A stretch of 64,000 nt of DNA from Streptomyces sp. Ag109_O5-1 (GTDB lineage Bacteria; Actinomycetota; Actinomycetes; Streptomycetales; Streptomycetaceae). The position numbers and the translations under genes were made by a program. Where the stretch lies: contig NZ_RKQF01000001.1 in the NCBI RefSeq assembly GCF_003814875.1, positions 11,284,001 to 11,348,000 of the forward strand, read 5' to 3'. Positions 25,879 to 35,179 of this stretch are shown piece after piece. Positions within the stretch are counted from its first letter, which is position 1, and each line of letters begins with the position of its first letter. The notes beneath the pieces were generated by a model that saw only the letters and a program-made list of their open reading frames with translations, did not search any database and was not told the DNA's origin.

Positions 25879-25996
25879 AGGTGCAGTCTCACTCTCCACA
25901 AGATCGGTACGCGGATCGCCGGCCCAGACTAGGGCTTGTCGCTGCGATCTTGGATATCGAGGTCGGGTCTGTCTGGCGACCGCTTAGGATCAGCCC

Positions 25997-26374
25997 ATGA
26001 TCGCTGACCTGCAGTGCGTGGTGCTGGACTGTTCCGAGCCGACGCAACTTGCCGAGTTCTACCAGGCGCTGCTCGGTGGGGCTGTCAACCAGGAGGATCG
26101 GCGATGGGCCCTGAGCGACGGCTGGGCGACCTTGCACACGCCGTCCGGACTCGTTCTCGCCTTCCAAAGGGTGGCTGACTACGTGGCGCCGCAGTGGCCC
26201 GACTCGACCCGGCCTCAGCAGTTCCATCTGGACTTCGGTGTCGCTGAGCTGGACCGAGCCCAGGAACAGGTACTGGCCTCGGGGGCGCGGATGCTGGATG
26301 ACGGTTCCGGTGGACGAAGCTGGCGTGTCTATGCCGATCCGGCAGGGCATCCGTTCTGCCTGGTGCGGCACTGA
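25997..26374 (+). CDS. VOC-family (glyoxalase-like) protein
   Basis: A 125-residue protein beginning MIADLQCVVLDCSEPTQLAE-FYQALLGG, the standard first unit of these proteins. QFHLDFGVAELDRAQEQVLA gives the third unit, and WRVYADPAGHPFCLVRH is the end. One VOC module pair is present, as in dimers that share two ligand sites. Ligand or reaction is unknown. It stands alone between the convergent GNAT gene and an IS5 relic. Confidence 0.88.
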   Translation: MIADLQCVVLDCSEPTQLAEFYQALLGGAVNQEDRRWALSDGWATLHTPSGLVLAFQRVADYVAPQWPDSTRPQQFHLDFGVAELDRAQEQVLASGARMLDDGSGGRSWRVYADPAGHPFCLVRH

Positions 26375-26410
26375 GGAGAGGTAACAGGCCGCGGGCGCGT
26401 CGGCGCACGA

Positions 26411-26500
26411 TCACGAGCGGAGCCAGATGAGGAGGGTGGCGGCGGTCACCGTGCCGAGGTAGACATACCCGCGCTTGATGCCCCTATGGATCGTCAAGCC
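26411..26500 (-). pseudogene. IS5-family transposase tail
   Basis: The minus strand reads IKRGYVYLGTVTAATLLIWL-RS and stops. This is the well-known tail of one IS5 subgroup (YDKRGYVFLGT... type). Nothing of the catalytic core remains nearby. The rest of 26375..26817 shows no gene. Confidence 0.55.
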
Positions 26501-26817
26501 GCGATGGTGCAGGGCTCTGCTGCGCGTCAGCCACCGCCGGATCAAGAACAGCCGCTTGGCCGCGGCCGGCACGTGCACCGACGGGCGCACGCAGGCGCCG
26601 CGGGGCTGTGGACGGGCATCAGGATTACACGCATCATCCTGATTCTGGAAGTCGTGAATCATCCAGACGTGGAGTGCTGCGCCGCGACCGGATCGGCGTG
26701 GCGACGGCCCATTTGTATGATGGGAATCGTCTTGATGTGGGAGTGGCGTAGGCCGCTCCTCGAAGGGAGTCCGGCAGGGGGCATTCGCAGGCGGAGAAGG
26801 CGGCGACCCTTGAGCGG

Positions 26818-27333
26818 GTGCTGCGCATCGCGTCCCGCAAGATCCGCGAGGACGGCATGTCACGCCCCGGTGTCGCCGAGATCATGCAGGAGGCGGGGCT
26901 GACCCGCGGCGGCTTCTACAAGCACTTCGCCTCCCGCGAAGACCTGATCGCCCAGGCCGCCACGGCGGCCCTGCCGGAGGGCTCGGCGCAGATCGAGGAC
27001 CTCGCGGGCAGGAGCGAGCAGGGCCGGCGCACCGGCCTCATCGACACCTACCTCTCCAAGGAACACCGCGATTCCCCCGGCATCGGCTGCGCCCTGGTCA
27101 CCCTCGGCGCCGCTGCCGGCCGTGGCGACCAATCCCTCAAGGAGGCGTACGAGAAGTGGGTGCGCGGCTATCTCACCCGATTCGGCGGCGACGGTTCCGA
27201 GGAGGCCCGCGCCGAGGCCATGCTCACCCTCAGCGCCCTCGTCGGCGCCACCCTCCTCTCCAGGGCCGTCGCCGACCCCGCGCTCGCCGACGAGTTGCTG
27301 GAGACGGTGGCTCAGCAGCTGGAGCAGCGGTAG
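26818..27333 (+). CDS. TetR/AcrR-family transcriptional regulator
   Basis: The 171-codon frame holds a TetR N-terminal domain (ASRKIREDGMSRPGVAEIMQ, EAGLTRGGFYKHFASREDLI) and a C-terminal ligand domain with GIGCALVTLGAAAGRGDQSL. In-frame sequence before the GTG (AEKAATLERV) also looks like the family's first helix, but no start codon lies between it and an upstream TAG. The gene has therefore probably lost its original 5' end to the neighbouring IS5 scar and may start at the GTG with a shortened first helix. Confidence 0.75.
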   Translation: MLRIASRKIREDGMSRPGVAEIMQEAGLTRGGFYKHFASREDLIAQAATAALPEGSAQIEDLAGRSEQGRRTGLIDTYLSKEHRDSPGIGCALVTLGAAAGRGDQSLKEAYEKWVRGYLTRFGGDGSEEARAEAMLTLSALVGATLLSRAVADPALADELLETVAQQLEQR

Positions 27334-27536
27334 TCGCCGCTTCCCTCATCGCAGCACCCCGCGACCCCGCCTGCTCGCGAGGGAGGCCCGCACCGCGTCG
27401 GTGTCCGGCGGTGTCTGAACGTACGCCGGAGGCTGGAGAGACGGCGCGGAACTCCTCCTCGCCGCCGCCACTCAGCTTGTCGTTTGATGTCCGGCAGTCA
27501 GCGCCAACAGCCTGGGCATTCGTGCAACCGTCGCTA

Positions 27537-28019
27537 TCACTCGGCCGCGAGTACCAGGTCGTGGACCATGAAGTGGAGTTGCACGTCGTCCGTCGACTCC
27601 ACCCACAGTCCCTCGGCGTCGAGCACGGAGGCTGCGACCATCCGTGCCTCAGCGACGAGTTCGGGGTGGTTGTTGAAGCCTGGCCAGGGAAGGACGGGGT
27701 AGTCGTTCTCCTCGCCGAACTGGCGCACCCGCTCGATGTCGCCCAGGGCGGCGTGCGGGAGTGACGCGTTCGCCCAGGACCACAGCCAGGTCTGCTGGGC
27801 GACGCTGACGCTTCCGATCACCGTGAGTCGGCCGGTGAGGAACACCTCTCCGTCCCGCGACCACGTGATGTGAGCGTCGTCCATCGACCAGTCGTATTGC
27901 ACGTCTCCTGACAGGCCGAAGCGCTCGACCATTGCGACCTGTCGCGAGCGGGCACGCTCCCGAGCCGCGAGCACGACCGCCTCCCAGCCGGAGTGGTCAT
28001 GCTTCGAGCGGTCGTCCAT
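27537..28019 (-). CDS. DUF6882-like hypothetical protein
   Basis: A 160-residue protein. The central part (YDWSMDDAHITWSRDGEVFL, TGRLTVIGSVSVAQQTWLWS, WANASLPHAALGDIERVRQF) and the C-terminal ESTDDVQLHFMVHDLVLAAE match the pattern of a family of small actinomycete proteins that bind no known ligand. No signal peptide or membrane helix is seen. Nothing near it suggests a pathway. The DUF number is from recall. Confidence 0.65.
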   Translation of the reverse strand: MDDRSKHDHSGWEAVVLAARERARSRQVAMVERFGLSGDVQYDWSMDDAHITWSRDGEVFLTGRLTVIGSVSVAQQTWLWSWANASLPHAALGDIERVRQFGEENDYPVLPWPGFNNHPELVAEARMVAASVLDAEGLWVESTDDVQLHFMVHDLVLAAE

Positions 28020-28307
28020 GTCGCCTCCTCGTGCGGAACTGTCGGCAAGATCCTGCCACCCCGGCCTGCGCATGCGACGTGGTCGGGTCCGGCCGGCCAG
28101 CCGCCGCCGCCGTTCGCGGAACTCATGCCGGTGAGTATGCCGCGACGATCCAACACCGGCGAGGAAACCGCTCTACGAGCACGCGGACTTCACTCCGTAC
28201 TACCTCGCGCAAGCCGCCTGACACAGGTGCCCACCCTGGCGCTCCGCAGCGGAGCGCCTCGGGGCGCCGTACTGCCCTGTCCGGGGCTTCCCACGGCGCG
28301 TATCGAG

Positions 28308-28976
28308 TCACGGATGGAACCGCCACCGGCCTTCGGAAATGACATCCACCTTGCCGTCCCGGACGCGAACGGCCGTCTCGTCGTCGATGAAGTAGATCGG
28401 GAAGTCCGCCCGTGCAGAGATGCGATCAGCCCAGGCGTCGTCCCGCTCGGGGAAATCCGGTGAGTACAGGTGGGGCTTGAGATACCAGTCGAAGAGGCCG
28501 AACGGCGGCTCCACGGTCGTCGCGCCGAGCACATGGAGGTCCGCGGTGTCCCCGATGACGTCGGCGGAGTGTCCGGTGAGATGACGGCTGAAGATCATTG
28601 ATCCGGCGCTGACCCCCACATAGACCCGGCTCTCCAGCGCCTCCAGGAAGCCGTCGGCCAGGCCGTTGCCGGTGATGCTGCGCGCGAGGTGGTAGTGGCT
28701 GCCGCCCTCGACATAGATGACGTCGGCGTGGAGCAGCCGGTCGAGCACCATCTGGCGGGGCAGGCCATTCAGCTCCAGTACGTCGAACTCCCGCCAGCCG
28801 AGGCCGTGCAGCCGGTTCATGTCCGCGACGAACCACCCGTGGTCCCCGGGCTCCGCGACTGATGCCGTGGGAACGTACACGACGTTCGCCGATCCGAATG
28901 GCCTGCCCAGCATGTCCCGCAGCGCATCCCGCAGCGTCTCGTTACGCAGGCCACTCGCCGTCAGCAGAAAGTTCAT
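28308..28976 (-). CDS. Peptidase E-like (S51 family)
   Basis: A 222-residue protein starting MNFLLTASGLRNETLRDALR. The nucleophile elbow VYVGVSAGSMIFSRHL contains the catalytic Ser of the S51 family. DVIYVEGGSHYHLARSITGN and GLFDWYLKPHLYSPDFPERD carry the other parts, including a His after the Leu-Lys-Pro turn. Peptidase E cleaves dipeptides with N-terminal Asp, and family relatives also include cyanophycinases. The cytoplasmic role and size are in line. It stands alone. Confidence 0.88.
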   Translation of the reverse strand: MNFLLTASGLRNETLRDALRDMLGRPFGSANVVYVPTASVAEPGDHGWFVADMNRLHGLGWREFDVLELNGLPRQMVLDRLLHADVIYVEGGSHYHLARSITGNGLADGFLEALESRVYVGVSAGSMIFSRHLTGHSADVIGDTADLHVLGATTVEPPFGLFDWYLKPHLYSPDFPERDDAWADRISARADFPIYFIDDETAVRVRDGKVDVISEGRWRFHP

Positions 28977-29269
28977 CGGGCGAGCCAAGCACGACTCACG
29001 GGCCCGCGCAACGAACCCGAGATCCACCACGAACGGCCCGTAACCCGCCGCAGTGAGAAGACCCGCAGCTCGTTGTGAGATCGGAGTGGATCTCCCGCGT
29101 GACCGGGGCACCCTGGAACCGACGGCATCCGGGTGACCGTCCTGTGTCACCGGCCCGAATGGAGGGCGGCCGGCCTCGGGAGCCCAACGTGGCAAGCAGC
29201 GGCGGTGATCCCGCCTCCTGGCGGGCCACCTGTCGCACACCCCAGGGACCTTGGTGACGTCCGTACGGA

Positions 29270-30871
29270 TCAGGCCGGCTCGCCGGTCCACGGCCATGCG
29301 CCCTCGCGGCCGGCCTCGATGAGGCCGACCATCCGGAACGCGGCGTCCGTGAGGCCGCCGAAGGTGTGCCTGTGGGGGCCCGTTGGGCCGTGGGCGGGCC
29401 GGTATCCCGCAAGGTTCCAGGTGTAGACAGGGATATCGGCCGGGACCGGTTCGGCCGGTCCTCCGGGGCCGTAGGGGGCGGCCTGCTCGTCGGTGACGAT
29501 CAGGACCCGGTCGTGCTCCCGGTAATGGGTCCGTACCGCCTTCGTGGTGTGGGTGCCTCCGAGACTGTGGAACCGTTTCAGTACCTCGAGCACCGGCTCG
29601 CCCGGCTCGAACGGCACCTCCGCGCTGCTCCAGCCGAACTCCACCAGATCCGCCTGCTCAGCTCGCATGGCCAGCGCCGTGCCGAACACGGCCGCCGCGT
29701 CCGCCCGGGTCAGCTTGGACCCCGCGGAGACGGTGTCACAGAACATGGAGCCGGACCGGTCCACCAGGATCAGGGTCCGGCCGGCCAGGGACGGTACGTT
29801 GGCCAGCGAGTGACCTAGTGCCCTTTCCAGCGCGGCCGCCCAGCGCCGCGACGGCGCGTGCTGATGGGCGGCCAGGTAGCGGAAGGGGAACTGCCGGGAC
29901 CGCGCCACCTCGGTGGCATCCGAAAGCCGAGCGGCGACCTGGGCCGCTACCTCGGCCGAGACCCTCGCCTCGTCGAAGTTCCGCAGGTTCCGCAGGAGCG
30001 CCATCGGCCCCATCGTGGGAATCATGGCCTCCCACACAGCGGCGTCCATCGGTCCCTGGAGCCAACCCGCCAGGGCCTCCCACGTCATCCCCGCCGCGGC
30101 CAGCCGCTCGGAGCCGCCCGGCCCGGTCACCAGCGCCCGCCGCTCGTCCGCAGCCGACTCCAGCAGTGCCCGGTGGGCGGTCAGCAGGTGGTCGGAGGCA
30201 GGCGGAACCGCCTGCTCCGGGTGGTGGCGACGGTCCAGGGCATACCGGAAGAGCGCACCCTGCCAGGGCTTGCCCGGGTCGGGGGAGGCATGCACCAGGT
30301 TGAGGACGTCGCCGAAGCGCAGACCCTTGGACGCGGTGTCGTACTTGAGCAGGGACCGAGAGGTGTACAGACGGCGTACGCCGTCGGCGATGCCCCGCTT
30401 CACCGGCTGCGGCACGTTGCGCCCGTACGCCGAGATCCAGTGGGCGAGCAGTTCGCCGGGCTCGTCGGCGCGCTGGAGCACCGAGTCGATCACGGACCGG
30501 TTGGACGGGCCGCCGGACTCCCCGGCCTCAAGTCGGGCCCGCACGTATGCGGCGGCGCCCACCAGGGACGCCGTGCGCATGTTGCCCTCGCCGCGGAGCC
30601 AGCGGAGCAGTCCGGCCGTCCACACGGGATCCTGGAGGGCGAGTTCACCGACGAGACGGGCGTACCGGTCGTCCCGCTCCGCACCGCTCTCGTAAAAGGT
30701 CGCCTGGGAGACGAAGTTGCCGACCGCGAGGAGGAAGAGCTCCTCACGAGGCTCCCGGACGAAGGCCTGGCCGCCCTCGTAGGTGCGCAGGTCCGGCCAG
30801 GGGGACCCGTGATCGGGCCGTGGTAGGGGCAGGGAGCGGGCGGCCGCCGAGACGTGCGGGGCCACGAGCAT
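29270..30871 (-). CDS. TROVE domain / vWA protein (Ro60 orthologue type)
   Basis: A 533-residue protein. The N-terminal two thirds is a TROVE HEAT-repeat ring (YEGGQAFVREPREELFLLAV, ALQDPVWTAGLLRWLRGEGN, MRTASLVGAAAYVRARLEAG). The last third is a von Willebrand A domain with an intact MIDAS start TLILVDRSGSMF and a later Thr (GGTHTTKAV) and Asp (LIVTDEQAAPY). Bacterial Ro proteins bind Y RNAs and help RNA decay under stress. The ATG chosen follows SKIWSE, and an upstream stop limits extension. The Y RNA gene could not be identified in the 600 bp upstream. Confidence 0.9.
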   Translation of the reverse strand: MLVAPHVSAAARSLPLPRPDHGSPWPDLRTYEGGQAFVREPREELFLLAVGNFVSQATFYESGAERDDRYARLVGELALQDPVWTAGLLRWLRGEGNMRTASLVGAAAYVRARLEAGESGGPSNRSVIDSVLQRADEPGELLAHWISAYGRNVPQPVKRGIADGVRRLYTSRSLLKYDTASKGLRFGDVLNLVHASPDPGKPWQGALFRYALDRRHHPEQAVPPASDHLLTAHRALLESAADERRALVTGPGGSERLAAAGMTWEALAGWLQGPMDAAVWEAMIPTMGPMALLRNLRNFDEARVSAEVAAQVAARLSDATEVARSRQFPFRYLAAHQHAPSRRWAAALERALGHSLANVPSLAGRTLILVDRSGSMFCDTVSAGSKLTRADAAAVFGTALAMRAEQADLVEFGWSSAEVPFEPGEPVLEVLKRFHSLGGTHTTKAVRTHYREHDRVLIVTDEQAAPYGPGGPAEPVPADIPVYTWNLAGYRPAHGPTGPHRHTFGGLTDAAFRMVGLIEAGREGAWPWTGEPA

Positions 30872-31473
30872 CTCGGACCAGATCTTGGAGACGCGTGGGG
30901 TGTAACGAGGCAGCGAATCCCCCCGGATTCAAAGGACTGGACGGCCCCGGCCAAAAGGTCCGACGGGGCGAAGACGCCCGCGCCTGCCGAGATCAAAGGA
31001 GGCGGCGGCGTCACTTGGTTGTCAGAAGGAAGTAGCCGCAGCCGAGCGCATCGGAGGCGCGGTCGCGATGCCAACGTACAAGTGCCACGGGGTCGCGCAC
31101 CAACGATTTATTCGGTGCCGTTCCAGGCTGTCAGGCGTGTGATCGTTCTGTGGACCTCCGACCGCGCCGGGCGGGGCTTCGGCGATCGGCCCGTACACGG
31201 CGTCGCCGGCGGCTGCACGGCCGCCGATCAGGGCGATCACAGTGGCGATCAGTTCCACGCCGGCCCGCCCGGCCCGGAACCGTTCGGACCCGGATCTGCC
31301 TGGAGCGCACCTTCACCGCATGGCGGCATCTGCCCCACAACCGCACCGCACATGTGCGAACTGGCGCCCGCCCTGCGGGAGATGTGCAGCAGACCCCGAA
31401 CGACCTACGCGAGCACTGCCGGTGGTGGTCCGGCAGCACACGCGAACTGGACGCGCTGCTGTCGCACACGGGT
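30872..31473. other. 600-bp stretch without recognised gene
   Basis: This region lies upstream of the TROVE gene and downstream of the SRPBCC gene. No protein of known type was found. It is a natural place to look for a Y-like RNA, because some bacterial rsr genes have one adjacent, but no long cloverleaf-like hairpin was recognised by eye. Confidence 0.4.
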
Positions 31474-31902
31474 TCAGCCCCGCCACCCCTGAGCAGTCTT
31501 CAGGAGCGCGGCGAGTCCGTCGGTGTAGATGCCGTGGAAGAGCTCCTCGGCATCGGCGTCGCTGACGCCCACGGGGGTGAACGAACCGGACCATTCGACG
31601 CGAGCGGCGGCAGTTTGGCCGGGGACAGGATGCACGCTCAGGGTGGAGAGGTAGCCGGTCACGGGGAAGGGCGCCTGCTCGATGGCGTACGAGTAGCTGC
31701 GCGCGGTGTGGTCGAAGGCCTGGAGGCGTTCGACGATCACGCCGCCGTCCTGGTTGGTCAGGCGGCGTACGCGTCCGCCCTCGCTCAGTTCGCTCTCGGG
31801 GATGTAGGGAAGCCAGTCCGGCAGGGAGCCGAAGCCGCCGATGAGCTGCCAGATGCGGTCGGGGCTTTCCGGGACGTCGATGAATGCGGTGGTGGAAGCC
31901 AT
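31474..31902 (-). CDS. SRPBCC (polyketide cyclase/START-like) protein
   Basis: A 142-residue protein beginning MASTTAFIDVPESPDRIWQL, the standard first strand and helix of the Bet v1-like fold. Then GRVRRLTNQDGGVIVERLQA and VEWSGSFTPVGVSDADAEEL, with a long C-terminal helix GIYTDGLAALLKTAQ. Such proteins bind hydrophobic ligands. No catalytic residues can be assigned. The start codon overlaps that of the divergent GNAT gene by two bases, a head-to-head arrangement with no promoter room. Confidence 0.82.
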   Translation of the reverse strand: MASTTAFIDVPESPDRIWQLIGGFGSLPDWLPYIPESELSEGGRVRRLTNQDGGVIVERLQAFDHTARSYSYAIEQAPFPVTGYLSTLSVHPVPGQTAAARVEWSGSFTPVGVSDADAEELFHGIYTDGLAALLKTAQGWRG

Positions 31903-32454
31903 GGAAGAGCCTGCCGAAAGCCTCAGTTCTGACCAGGTTGGGCTGCGCCGGTGGCGCATGACGGATCTCGACGCCTTGGAACAAGCGATCTACGAGTCGC
32001 TGGACCATCTGGTGCCGTGGATGCCTTGGGCGGCCGACCCTGGCAGACAGCAAACCTCCGACTTCCTCGCCCGGAACCAGGAGGAGTGGGAGGCCAGGCA
32101 AGCCTTCGGCTTTGCGATCACATCGGATGCTGCGGTGATTGGCAGCTGTGGCCTCATGCGCCGCATCGGAGCGGGCGGCCTCGGACCGGACGGGGTCTGG
32201 CCACGATGGCTGCTGCGGCTCTTGTCCGCCAGGGCTTCCATCTGGCAGGCACCGACCGCATCGAGATCCATCATGATGCCGCCAACCCTGCCAGCGGAGC
32301 CGTCGCCCGCCGCTTGGGGTTCATTGAGGTTGAGCGCGTAGAAGCACCTGAAGGGCCCGTCGCTCCTGGCGAAGCGGGGGTTGATGTCATCTGGCGGATG
32401 ACGGCAGATCAGTGGAAGGCAAGGACATCCGAGCACGCTCAACAAGCGAGCTGA
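31901..32454 (+). pseudogene. GNAT-family acetyltransferase with internal frameshift
   Basis: From ATG 31901 the frame reads LRRWRMTDLDALEQAIYESL, FGFAITSDAAVIGSCGLMRR and then loses similarity near 32180. In the next frame the fold continues with GRGLATMAAAALVRQGFHLA, GTDRIEIHHDAANPASGAVA and RRLGFIEVERVEAPEG to the stop at 32454. The bases for the EIGYW-type strand appear deleted. The acetyl-CoA loop (TGRGLAT) is in the second frame, so the product is likely inactive. Confidence 0.75.
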
Positions 32455-32530
32455 GTGGGGGATTCGGGTATTTCCTGTTGGCGGACGCCGCCCGTGAGAG
32501 CGAGGTCCACCAAGATGGGGCCGTCGGGTG

Positions 32531-32715
32531 TCAGCCGGCCTTGGCGGGCTCCTCGGCCCGTGCTCGGGTGCCGGCGAGGCGGTAGGAGTCGGTGCCGGTC
32601 TCGATGATGGTGCCGTTGAAGGTGAGGCGGTCGACGATGGCGCCGTCGGCCACCTGGGACAGCGCGAATCCCATCGCCAGCCGCATCTTCGAATCGAACA
32701 TTCGATGTGACTACA
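32531..32715 (-). pseudogene. IS21-type IstB helper ATPase, C-terminal remnant
   Basis: The minus strand reads VVTSNVRFEDA in one frame, then GFALSQVADGAIVDRLTFNG and TIIETGTDSYRLAGTRAR-stop in the next. IstB proteins end with a similar SN...W.....VDRL.......GDSYRL pattern. The ATPase core is lost. Confidence 0.55.
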
Positions 32716-32876
32716 CCCACGTCGGTCCTCCTGGCCCCGGCAGCCTCGGCCGGGGTGGAGAACAGCTCGGCCTTGCTCTCCTTCGCCCCGCGGCGGATGC
32801 CCTGGCAGTCATGGGCGGAGAAGGTCGTCTTTGGGTGCCGTTTGTCTGGAGGGGGACTGGCCTGCGATTGTGTTCG

Positions 32877-33330
32877 CTACCCGGATCGGTGGTGGATTGC
32901 TGAGGGAAGGCGTCGCATGCCGACCACGTGCCCGCCCGTTCCCGTGACCAGCAGTCGGTAGAGACCGCCGGCCAGGGCGGCCGCCGCCAGGCGGAATGAC
33001 ACGGCCCACAAGCCCAGTTGGCGGTCCTGGACTCGCATGTGTGCGCAGTACGCACCGACGAAGTACAGCGTGAGACCGGCGGCGGCGAGCGCGCCCAGCA
33101 CTGGTACGGCAGATCCGGCCAGCAGCCCCAGCGCGCCCGCTGCAAGCAGCTCTCCCAGCGGGCGCATCCAGGATCAGGGCACGCGCAACTTCTCTGCTTG
33201 GCTTTTGGGATATCCATGGCCGGCGAAGTTGGCGATGACGGCCGAACCGTTGCCGGCCGAGGTGAGAAGGGTGACCCGAGGTAGGCTGCGAACACGAAGG
33301 TCTCCTGCTTCGCGAGAACGACGGTTGAGT
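32877..33330 (-). pseudogene. DoxX-family membrane protein, broken
   Basis: The first part (FVFAAYLG, then VTLLTSAGNGSAVIANFAGH in another frame) and the second part (MRPLGELLAAGALGLLAGSA, VPVLGALAAAGLTLYFVGAY, LAAAALAGGLYRLL) together give the usual four-helix DoxX protein. A stop and frameshifts at about 33165 and 33285 separate them. It is in the same direction as the epimerase-like gene upstream and may once have been part of that unit. Confidence 0.65.
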
Positions 33331-33482
33331 GTTCGCTTCCTGGACGAGCCCGGCCTCCGAGAGGTGACATCCGCAGTTCGGGCGGTCTCTTGGGGAGAGC
33401 CGCGACATTGCCGTGCGCTGCGACGAGCCTGCGGTGGTCATGGTCGACGGACCCAGGACGGCTCTTGTCGGACGGGCGGGTG

Positions 33483-34364
33483 TCAGGGCCGGATGTTTTC
33501 CAGGTCTTCGAGGAGGCTGGAGTGTGTCGGCTGCCATCCGAGGGCTTCGCGGGTGTGGGCGCTTGAGGCCGGCTGGTCCATGGCGAAAATCGGGCCGAAC
33601 GGGCCGAAGTCCTCTTGCGGGACCGCCTCGGTCGGCAGGCCCAGCCGCCGGCCGATGACTGTCGCGATGTCCCGTACCGCGTCGCCCTCGTCGGCGACGG
33701 CGTGCCATGACGTCCCGGCTGGTGCCGACTCGAGGACCAGGCGGAACAGGACCGCTGCGTCGCGCGCATGCACGGCCGGCCAGCGCTGGGTGCCGTCGCC
33801 GGGGTAACCGGACACTCCGGTACGGCGCGCTGCGTCGACCAGCAGGCCGGCGAATCCGCCCTGGCCCTCGTTGTGGACGGTGCGCGGCATGCGGACAGCT
33901 GTGCTGCGCAGACCGCGCGAGGCGAGATCCAGCAGTGCCGTGACCGAACGGCCTCGGCCGGCCACCGGTCCGTCGGTCGGCAGCGGATCGGTCTCGGTGG
34001 AGGCGCGTCCCGGCACCCAGGGCGTACCCGAGACGGTGACGATCGGGCGGTCGCTCTTGATGAGTTCCTGCCCCAGTGCGGCGAGGGCGGCGCTCTCCTG
34101 GGCGATGGCCTGCGCGAGTGCATCGGGACTGCTGTAGTCGCGGCCGAAAGCCAGGTTGATCACGCCGTCGGACTGCGCGGCGCCGGCGCGCAGGACGTGG
34201 AGGTCCGACAGGTCTCCCCGCAGCACCGTGGCACCAGCGCTCTCAAGGGCCTGTGCGGAGCCGTCCGAACGGGCCAGCGCGAGAACGGTGTGGCCGTTGC
34301 CGAGCAGTTCGGCAACGACGGCGGAGCCGATGGTGCCGGTACCGCCGGTGACGAAGACATGCAT
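33483..34364 (-). CDS. NAD(P)-binding epimerase-like / atypical SDR protein
   Basis: A 293-residue extended or atypical SDR. The cofactor motif is MHVFVTGGTGTIGSAVVAEL (TGGTGTIG). GDLSDLHVLRAGAAQSDGVI and NLAFGRDYSS follow, and VTVSGTPWVPGRASTETDPL replaces the classical SxxYxxxK area. The C-terminal part (LGWQPTHSSLLEDLENI) fits NAD-dependent epimerases and NmrA-like proteins. It is divergent from the TetR gene at 34453, with two perfect palindromes in between, so its expression is probably kept off until a ligand binds the repressor. Confidence 0.88.
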   Translation of the reverse strand: MHVFVTGGTGTIGSAVVAELLGNGHTVLALARSDGSAQALESAGATVLRGDLSDLHVLRAGAAQSDGVINLAFGRDYSSPDALAQAIAQESAALAALGQELIKSDRPIVTVSGTPWVPGRASTETDPLPTDGPVAGRGRSVTALLDLASRGLRSTAVRMPRTVHNEGQGGFAGLLVDAARRTGVSGYPGDGTQRWPAVHARDAAVLFRLVLESAPAGTSWHAVADEGDAVRDIATVIGRRLGLPTEAVPQEDFGPFGPIFAMDQPASSAHTREALGWQPTHSSLLEDLENIRP

Positions 34365-34379
34365 GAGCTCTCCCTGAAA

Positions 34380-34439
34380 GTGATGGGACTTCTGTCCCAT
34401 CACTGACCCTACACGGTGATGGGACGGAAGTCCCATCAC
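34380..34439. promoter_or_regulatory. Tandem perfect 24-bp palindromes (TetR operators)
   Basis: Two sites, 34380..34403 and 34416..34439, each have arms GTGATGGGAC and GTCCCATCAC around a 4-base spacer (TTCT and GGAA). Their centres are 36 bp apart. They fill the divergent promoter region between the epimerase-like gene and the TetR gene whose ATG is 14 bp away. The TetR protein is the probable ligand-responsive binder. Confidence 0.88.
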
Positions 34440-34452
34440 TTATCCTGGTCTC

Positions 34453-35031
34453 ATGGCTAGATGGCAACCAGGGGCGACCCAGCGACTCGTCGTTGCGGCC
34501 GTCGACCTGTTCACCGAGCAGGGATACGACGCCACCACGGTGGCGCAGATCGCCGAGCGCGCCGGCGTCACCAAGAGCACCTTCTTCCGGCACTTCTCCG
34601 ACAAGCGCGAGCTGCTGGTCGCCGGCCAGGAAACGCTCAGCAGGCTGCTCGCCGACGGCATCGCCGAGGCGCCTGCGGACGCCAGCCCGCTTCAGGCGGT
34701 GGCGGCCGGCCTTGAGCGCGCATCGGGCGCCATGGGGCCTGCGAACCGTGAACTCGGCCCCCGTATCAGGGCAGCCGTGGCAGCCAGCACCGAACTTCAG
34801 GAGCGTGACACCCTCAAGAGCGTCGGTCTCGCGGCCGCCATGACGGCCGCGCTCATCGACCGCGGCGTCCCCGACCCGACTGCACATCTGGCGGGTGAAC
34901 TGGGGGTTCTCGCGTTCAAGCGGGGCTATGCCCGGTGGTCGGAATGTGATCGTGACGACGAGGGAGGGCTCGCGCCGCATGCGCTGGCGGCCCTGGAAGA
35001 CCTGCGTGCGGCGACGGCGTCGCTGGGCTGA
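34453..35031 (+). CDS. TetR-family transcriptional regulator
   Basis: A 192-residue TetR protein. The N-terminal HTH is complete (RLVVAAVDLFTEQGYDATTV, AQIAERAGVTKSTFFRHFSD). The C-terminal ligand domain has no known sub-family signature. It starts 14 bp from a perfect palindrome, so it probably represses itself and the divergent epimerase-like gene. A strong hairpin after the stop ends transcription against the convergent MFS gene. Confidence 0.92.
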   Translation: MARWQPGATQRLVVAAVDLFTEQGYDATTVAQIAERAGVTKSTFFRHFSDKRELLVAGQETLSRLLADGIAEAPADASPLQAVAAGLERASGAMGPANRELGPRIRAAVAASTELQERDTLKSVGLAAAMTAALIDRGVPDPTAHLAGELGVLAFKRGYARWSECDRDDEGGLAPHALAALEDLRAATASLG

Positions 35032-35141
35032 ACTGTGACCTTGATGCAGGCAGCCGTTGATGTGCGCCTTCGGACGGCGTCCGGCGGATCGCATCTTGTC
35101 GCGTGTCCGACGCCCTGTCCTGTATGTGATGTCCCCCGCGT

Positions 35142-35167
35142 CCGGCCGCCCTGTCCAGGGCGGCCGG
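35142..35167. terminator. Bidirectional terminator hairpin
   Basis: CCGGCCGCCCT and AGGGCGGCCGG pair perfectly over 11 bp with the loop GTCC. It lies between the stop codons of the TetR and MFS genes, which converge. Confidence 0.85.
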
Positions 35168-35179
35168 TTCCGTGCCCGG

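Noticed and set aside
30872..31473. Y RNA gene next to the TROVE protein
   Set aside because: No convincing long hairpin or tRNA-like fold could be recognised by eye. A covariance search is needed.
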